A stretch of DNA of 64,000 nt from Alopecurus myosuroides (lineage: Eukaryota; Streptophyta; Magnoliopsida; Poales; Poaceae). This document shows, one piece after another, positions 57,726-64,000 of the stretch. Position 1 is the stretch's first letter, and each line of letters opens with the position of its first letter. A model generated the notes under the pieces. That model saw only the letters and a list, made by a program, of their open reading frames with translations. It was not told where the DNA came from and ran no database searches. Location of the stretch: the NCBI GenBank assembly GCA_028641055.1, contig JAPCYS010002482.1:1-64000 (forward strand), written 5' to 3'. Made by a program: the position numbers and the translations under genes.

Positions 57726-60700
57726 TGTCAGACCCCGGACCCAGAGACATACAAACTGTCATGCGCTAGCAATGGACTCACAAGGGCTTCAGGGTTACCA
57801 GCCCCGGCCGCAACAAACAACGGCAGACAGACCGGATTCATCGGCACGTAGTCCGGATCCCCGGTCTACTACTCCTTGTGTCCATGCTAGTCATAACCAT
57901 ATATGTATACCCAAGCATCCACGAGTCGGATGAAACTGAAGGAACGGGACCAAAGTTATACAGAGCTGCTATGTGTCCAGAAAGTGCAACAACAATCGAG
58001 GGTTACTGGGGTTACCTCGCCCCAGGACGAATCGCATCGGCAGGCGGGCTCGGACATGGATCATCGGCTCCAACCCCTCGACTGCGACAACTATGCAGGC
58101 ATAGCCAAAACTGTATAACAATGAGCTCGAAACCAACAACGATCAAAGCAACACTCTAGACATAGAAACTGTATTGAGCATGTATTACTAGAGTATAGCT
58201 TTACAATCATAGGTCACATGACCCAACATTACATCAGACAACGGAAGGAAAATTATGTTCCTAATAAAAAAGAACCAAAAAGGCCTAAGAGGCCGCAACA
58301 TAAAGCGACGTCCCAGACCATAGATTCCAGGCTGCTACCTGGGAACCCCAAAACTACTCGTCGATGTCCACGCTGAAACACCACCGATGTGGGACCTTCA
58401 CCTGAACCAAATTTAAGCAAACCTGAGTACTGAAGGTACTCAACAAGACTTAGTTAACCTATTATATATCTGCTAGTTTCATAAAGGGTTTTATGAAGGC
58501 TGATTTGCGTAAAGCAATGTTTTTTTTCCAAATCAAGGAAGAATAGCACGTCTTGTAGAGGGTTTTCAAAACAGATGAGAAAGGTCTCAACTCTTGTAGA
58601 TCATCATCTTTTGAAACCACCAACTTCATTTCCCAGCATCTCACTTGCTACAAGGATCACCCCTCTCGGCATCTCCGAGGAGGCACCCTTCATTCATTGT
58701 CAACATGTTTTACGTCATGTTCAGGTTGTCTATGGTCTTTGCCTTCACCAAGTCGTCCATAACCGTGGACACGGCTTTTCGAAAAGATTGCCCTGCAGGG
58801 ATGTACACTTTACCCACACGTACCAACCGACTCTTAACGCCACGCGGTAACGCTCTTCCCAAGGGAGCGCGGCAGAGGGTGGTTGGCCACGACCTTTACC
58901 TTGCCCAGCCATATCCATGAGTCAACCCAAGACAGGGCCACCCCGTCAACAGGGAGTTGGCCATCCTCCTGACGGCACCTGTCTCTGTGAGGCGGGGTCA
59001 AGATCCGTGTACGTCCATCACTTGGCCCCGGTCACGCCCTAGGTGGAGCATTTTTCCAAAACGTTTGAAAGATTTTATTTGCGTTGCCGAATGGAACTCC
59101 CAAACTACGTGACCTATGGATATGGCCAAACAAATTAGTTAGTCGAGCGCGGTTACTTAGACCCCGCGTGTGGTTGCACGCTCAGTCTTGGCTTCCGCTC
59201 GAAACCTTAGTCCTAGGGGTGGCAAGTATAGGACGAACAACCACTTCCCAAGTGGCCTCCTATCCAAGCCTTAGTCAGGTTAAACACACATAGCTCATCT
59301 TTCCACGTTATCCTGCCTTACTAGATTCATCCGCAACTCTGATCATCAACCGGATGGAGCAGAGCTAAGTAAGTATACAAAGCTAAGCATAGCATATATA
59401 TAAGGCTCTAGCGATGCGCACAATCAAATCTAGGCGGCTAGAAGCAGTGGATCATGGTATTTTGGCTATGCAAAGTATAGGAGAACACTACCTACAGACA
59501 CCAAATACTTTGGAATCGAATGCAAATACGAGAACCAAAAGTCATTGGAAAACATATATGAGCAAATAAAAGGTTATGCTTGCCTTTCTTAAAAGAAAAC
59601 CAAATAGATAGATCTTCTGGATAAGTGCTTGACTTGTCGGTTAAGATCAAGTATTCTCCACTGGAGTTGTTGATCTTCTCTTCGGACAGCGTTCTACCGA
59701 TAAGAAGCAGAAACCGGAAAAGAAACAATCAACACATGGCATTGATGCAATGCACAATATGTATGCATGACAAAGTTAATGCACTTGAATGAAAGACCTA
59801 AACAAGTTCAAGGGTTTGCTACGGTTCATATGATGATTAGGCATTTTATCGGAAAACAGTCCCGAAATAGACCCCGGAAGGCAATTCGGGCAATTCTAAA
59901 AGTGAGTGTAATTTTGATAGCTCAAATAGGTTTAAAAACATCATAAGTGGATTGCATTTATCATTTTGAGCATTTTGGTATATAACTTGTATTTTTCCTG
60001 ATTGTATTGATTAAAATCTTATTTTCTTTATTTTAGATGATTTAATTGCATTTAAATAATGCCCAAAAATAAAGTTTGTCAAACATGTATGCAAGTGACA
60101 TATTTGGGTTGGAAATATATTTCCGAACACAACCATCTCTTTTTCATATTTTCTGAATTACAAATGTGGAGTTATGAATTATTTCATTTCAAAACAAATT
60201 ATGTAATTATTAAAAGGGGGCCCACGCGTCAATTCGAAAATTCGTTTTAACTAAAAATAAAACATTTGACAGGTGGCTCCGGGCTGAGGTCACGTTGACG
60301 TCAGCAGGTGGCCGGCCGGAGGCAGCCGTGGTCGCCGGCGGCGGCGCGGCAAGCAGAGGCTAGGCTAGGCTCATTGGATTCGCCTCGGCGAGGCGCATCT
60401 ACAGGGGGTGGCTCTGCCCCAGTATGGCCACCGGCGGCGAGCCGCCGTTCTCTGGAAGGTGGCAACGGACACGGTCTCCGGCGGGTTCACCGTTTCCGGT
60501 AACGAGAAGGGACGGGGAGGGTGCTGGAGCGTAGAGGGGCTCACCGGGAGCGCGCGGGTGACGAGTTTGAGGCCGGTGAGGACGTGACGGCGACAAATCG
60601 CGGCGGAGGAGCTCCGCCGGCCGCGGAGAAGAAGGCGGCAATACGGGGGTTCCCGGCCGTTCCGGGAAGCAGCGCTCGTCTGGGAGGAAGAGGGGAGCAC

Positions 60701-61296
60701 GGGGAGCTCGGGATGGTCTCGGTTTGCACCGGGATGGGCTATAGGGCCGACGGCGAGCGAACTCCGGCGAGGCTAGGGTTCAGTCTCGGGAGGAACAGAG
60801 AGAGAGAGGAAGGTCGAGAGGAGGGTTCTGTGCATGATGAGAGAGATCCGGACGGCACCCTGGCCCTTCTCCTTCTTGCGCGTGGAAAGCAGGAGGTGGA
60901 AGGGCCACCTCGTCGCCCCCGTCGTCCTTCTGGCCGGAGGAGGGAAGAAAACGAAAAAGAAAAGGGTTTTCGGAAAACCCCCTGGGAAAACATAGATTTG
61001 CTTAAAAGTCCTTTTCCTTACAAAACAGCAGGAAAGTGAGTAGTTGAGGGCCTTTTTGTGAAGCAAAAATTACACAAAAATAAGTTTTGCAAAGCTCTTC
61101 AAATTTCCAACAAAACCATACCTTAGTTTGTTCATTTTGAAAAACTTGTTAGAACAACTTTGTGGGTTGCTTGTTTAAGTGATTTTTGTCATTTCACTTG
61201 TTATTTTCAAATGCAAATTTTTAGCAAGGTTTTTCATGCATGTATGCCATGTACACAACACACAACGCAACTTTATTACAAAGTAGGGCTGTTACA
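57726..61296 (-). repeat. Large Gypsy 3' LTR (about 3.57 kb), minus strand
   Basis: On the minus strand the LTR starts at 61296 with TGTAACAGCCCTACTTTG right after a purine tract that abuts the pol stop. The proposed end at 57726 is ...GGTCCGGGGTCTGACA. Between them lie a GC-rich promoter or leader-like stretch (60300-61040) and AT-rich DNA, with no coding domain. TGT...ACA termini fit LTR rules. The right-hand boundary is firm because of the purine tract. The left-hand one is inferred from the terminus alone, since no second LTR is in the window. Confidence 0.6.
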
Positions 61297-61308
61297 AGTC
61301 TACCCCCC
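61297..61308 (-). promoter_or_regulatory. Polypurine tract of the Gypsy element
   Basis: On the minus strand AAGGGGGGTAGACT (about 61297-61310) links the pol stop codon TAA (61309-61311) to the LTR start. Confidence 0.75.
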
Positions 61309-64000
61309 TTACAAGAATCTCGTCCCGAGATTCCTAGGTTTTAGAAAAGAAGTCGGGGTACTTAGATCGCAAACGATCCTCTCGTTCCCAGGTTGCTTCA
61401 TTCTCGGAATGATGTACCATTGAACTTTGAGGAACTTGATGGTTTGACTGCGAGTTCTTGGTTCGGCCTCATCAAGAATACGGATAGGGACCTCTTTGTA
61501 AGAGAGATCTTCCTTGAGCTTGATAGTCTCGTGGTCCACACCACGGACAGGATCTTTGAAGCAACGTTTGAGTTGGGAGACATGGAATACATCATGAACA
61601 TCTGGAAATCCTGGAGGCAGTTGTAGCTGATATGAAACTTGACCTCGTTTCCCGATGATGGGCAATGGACCAATGTAACAAGGAGCCAGTTTGCCTTTGA
61701 TTCCGAAACGTTTTCCACCTTTCAAAGGTGTGACTCGAAGATAAGCTTTCTCGCCGATTTCGTAACGAACGTCTTGATGACGACGATAATAACTCTTCTG
61801 ACGAGATTGAGCTATTTTCAAACGTTCACGAATGATGCGAACAGTTTCTTCTGCTTCCTTGATTGTATCCGGTTGGAAGAATGATCTTTCACCGGTTCAG
61901 ACCAATTCAGTGGGGTTCGACATTTACGGCCATACAGAACTTCAAAAGGAGCCTTGCCCAGACTGGATTGATAACTGTTGTTATAGGTGAACTCAGCAAA
62001 GGAAGGAACTTTTCCCAATCCTTACCAAAGGAGATAACACAAGATCGAAGCATATCCTCAAGAATTTGATTCACTCTTTCGGTTTGACCACCGGTTTGTG
62101 GATGATAAGCGGTGCTGAAAGAGAGACGGGTTCCCATAGACTCTTGAAGACAACCCCAGAATCTGGAAACGAAAATACTCCCACGATCCGGGGTAATCCT
62201 TTTTGGAACTCCGTGAAGACTAACTATTCGAGAGATGTACAGCTCTGCCAACTGACTAGTGTTGATACCGTCTCGAATAGGAAGGAAGTGAGCAACCTTG
62301 GACAGTCGATCAACCATTACCCAGATGGCATTGTGACCCTTCTTGGTTCTGGGAAGACCGGTGATGAAGTCCATACCGATTTCATCCCATTTCCATTCAG
62401 GAATCGGTAGAGGTTGAAGAACACCGGCTGGTCTTTGATGTTCAGATTTCACACGACGACAGACGCATTCAGCAACATACTGAGCGATTTCTCGCTTCAT
62501 CCGGGTCTACCAGAACTTTGGACGTAGGTCCTGATACATCTTCGTACTACCAGGGGGATGGAAAGAGGTGTATCATGAGCCTCTTGAAGTATTAGATTTC
62601 TCAGACTTCGCTTCTTTGGCACAACCAGACGGTTGTTTGAAATAGACGATGCCTTGATCATCAACCGAGAAACACTTAGCAACTCTACTAGCAACGTTTT
62701 TCTTGATCTTGGCAATGCCCACATTATGCTTCTGGGCCTCTTTGATTTGATCCTCAAGAGAAGTTTTATTTCCAGGTTAGCTAGGTACCCAGAGGGAACA
62801 ATTTCAAGGTTGATCTTGGAAAACTCCTCATGAAGAGATGGTTGAGCTTTCTGTATCATCACGTTGTTACATTAAGACTTCCGACTTAGCGCGTCAGCCA
62901 CGACGTTGGCTTTGCCGGGTTGATAGTTGAGACCCAAATCAAAGTCCTTGATTACTTCCAACCATCTTCTCTGTCTGAGATTCAGATCCGGTTGGGTGAA
63001 CAGATATTTCAGACTTTGATGATCTGATTATAGCTTGCAGCGGTTACCCAAGAAGGTAATGACTCCACTGCTTGAGAGCATGGACCACGGCTGCTAGCTC
63101 GAGGTCATGAGTTGGGTAGTTGTGCTCATGTGGTTTCAATTGACGAGAACCATAGGCCACCACATGACCCTCTTGCATTTAACACACAACCGAGTCCTTG
63201 TTGCGAGGCATCACAGAAGATAACGAAGTCCTTGCTCGTATCAGGAAGAGAAAGCACAGGAGCGGTAGTCAATTTAGTTTTAGAGTTTGGAAACTCTCTT
63301 ATGCCTTTTATGACCACTCAAACTTCTTGCCTTTCTTCAAAAGTTCAGTCATAGGTTTGGCAATTTTGGAGAAGTTCTCGATGAATCGACGGTAATAACC
63401 TGCCATCCCAAGAAAACTCTGAACATCCTTGACTGATTTAGGTGCTTCCCAATCCAGAATTGTTTGGACCTTATCTGGGATCACGACAACACCTTCGGCA
63501 GACACCACGTGTCCGAGATAGATGAGCTCTTTCAACCAGAACTCACATTTAGAGAACTTGGCATATAACTTGTGCTCACGGAGTTGTTCGGCATGTTCAT
63601 CTTTGGTTTTGGAATAGACCAAGATATCATCGATGTAGACCACGACAAACTTGTCGAGATACTCCATGAATACCGAGTTCATAAGCCTCATAAATGTAGC
63701 TGGAGCATTGGTAAGACCAAAGGACATAACGGTGCACTCATAAAGACCATAACGAGTGGTGAAAGCCGTTTTAGGAATGTCCTCTTTTCTGATCTTTATT
63801 TGATGGTATCCTGATCGCAGATCCATCTTGGAAAAGACAGTTGCACCAGCTAATTGATCAAACAGGTCGTTGATTCTTGGAAGAGCATACTTGTTTTTGA
63901 TGGTCACTGCATTCAGCGGCCGATAATCAACAACGAGACATGGAACGTTTCTATCACGCTTCTTAACAAAGATAGTCGGACAACCCCAAGAAGATGTACT
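61309..64000 (-). pseudogene. Gypsy (Ty3) pol, 3' part, cut by the window edge
   Basis: Minus-strand order from 64000 down: reverse transcriptase with [30 protein letters not shown] and the active site [11 protein letters not shown] (about 63620). RNase H follows with FVIFCDASQQGLGCVL. The zinc region is degraded (62497-62862). The integrase has catalytic residues in GMDFITGLPRTKKGHN, ITPDRGSIF and GQTERVNQILEDMLR. A C-terminal domain has SYYRRHQDVRYEIGEKAYLR, VFHVSQLKRC and a chromodomain-like EVPIRILDEAEPRTRSQTIK...VQW, ending at TAA 61309. The tail and the domain order (RT, RNase H, integrase) place it in Ty3/Gypsy, probably a chromovirus. Frame changes near 63310, 63120-62860, 62497 and 61820 inactivate it. 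Gag and the start of pol lie outside the window. Confidence 0.9.

Noticed and set aside
1..64000. tRNA or rRNA genes
   Set aside because: I saw no cloverleaf with A/B boxes or rRNA landmarks by eye; only tRNA-complementary primer sites were found.

Overview
The window looks like repeat-rich intergenic DNA from a large grass genome, most likely Pooideae/Triticeae (wheat, barley or a relative). The reasons are an Angela/BARE-type Copia LTR, Stowaway MITEs, L1-type LINEs with plant zf-RVT/RNase H tails, and nested Gypsy LTRs. Almost every long reading frame belongs to a decayed transposable element. I see no bacterial or organellar signature and no tRNA or rRNA gene.

Layout. 1-954 holds an LTR-like fragment (minus). 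1891-7486 is a full-length but frameshifted LINE (plus) with an 18-bp target-site duplication, followed by a Stowaway MITE (7491-7580). 8086-9096 is a decayed gene-like segment. 9290-14850 is about 5.5 kb of DNA saturated with TTGCAA/TTGTAA words, in two tandem architectures (about 240 bp, then about 140 bp). 16425-16880 is an RNase H-domain gene fragment (minus), and 17601-17964 is a possible small two-helix membrane protein gene. 19485-26705 is a second LINE (minus) with a degenerate target duplication. 27530-32995 is a nest of Gypsy pieces: a minus-strand 3' LTR, an opposite-strand promoter and ORF behind it, a solo LTR inserted between that promoter and ORF, and the 3' end of a plus-strand element. 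32996-34540 is a zinc-knuckle/DUF4283-like protein remnant (minus).

36539-42782 is the most informative locus. A minus-strand SWEET-type sugar transporter pseudogene is split by a Copia element (37166-42620) with a perfect CACGT target duplication. The SWEET tail carries seven in-frame 69/75-bp repeats. The Copia element is chimeric: after the RNase H domain of its own pol comes a second, unrelated Copia gag, then only the last 46 bp of its LTR. Next to it, 43945-52180 is a head-to-tail array of seven ~1.15-kb units. Each unit carries a promoter-like TATA site on the minus strand, facing the SWEET remnant; the site is intact in three units and carries the same substitution in four.

The right end holds a minus-strand Angela/BARE-like Copia 3' end (52181-54470) that interrupts the array and is fused to another LTR (54480-55963). 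A minus-strand Gypsy element with a ~3.6-kb LTR (57726-61296) and pol (61309 to the window edge) follows. Probable protein-coding content of the host is limited to the SWEET remnant, the RNase H fragment, the small membrane ORF and the decayed segment near 8-9 kb. All spans and periods were read by eye, and no alignment or database search was run.
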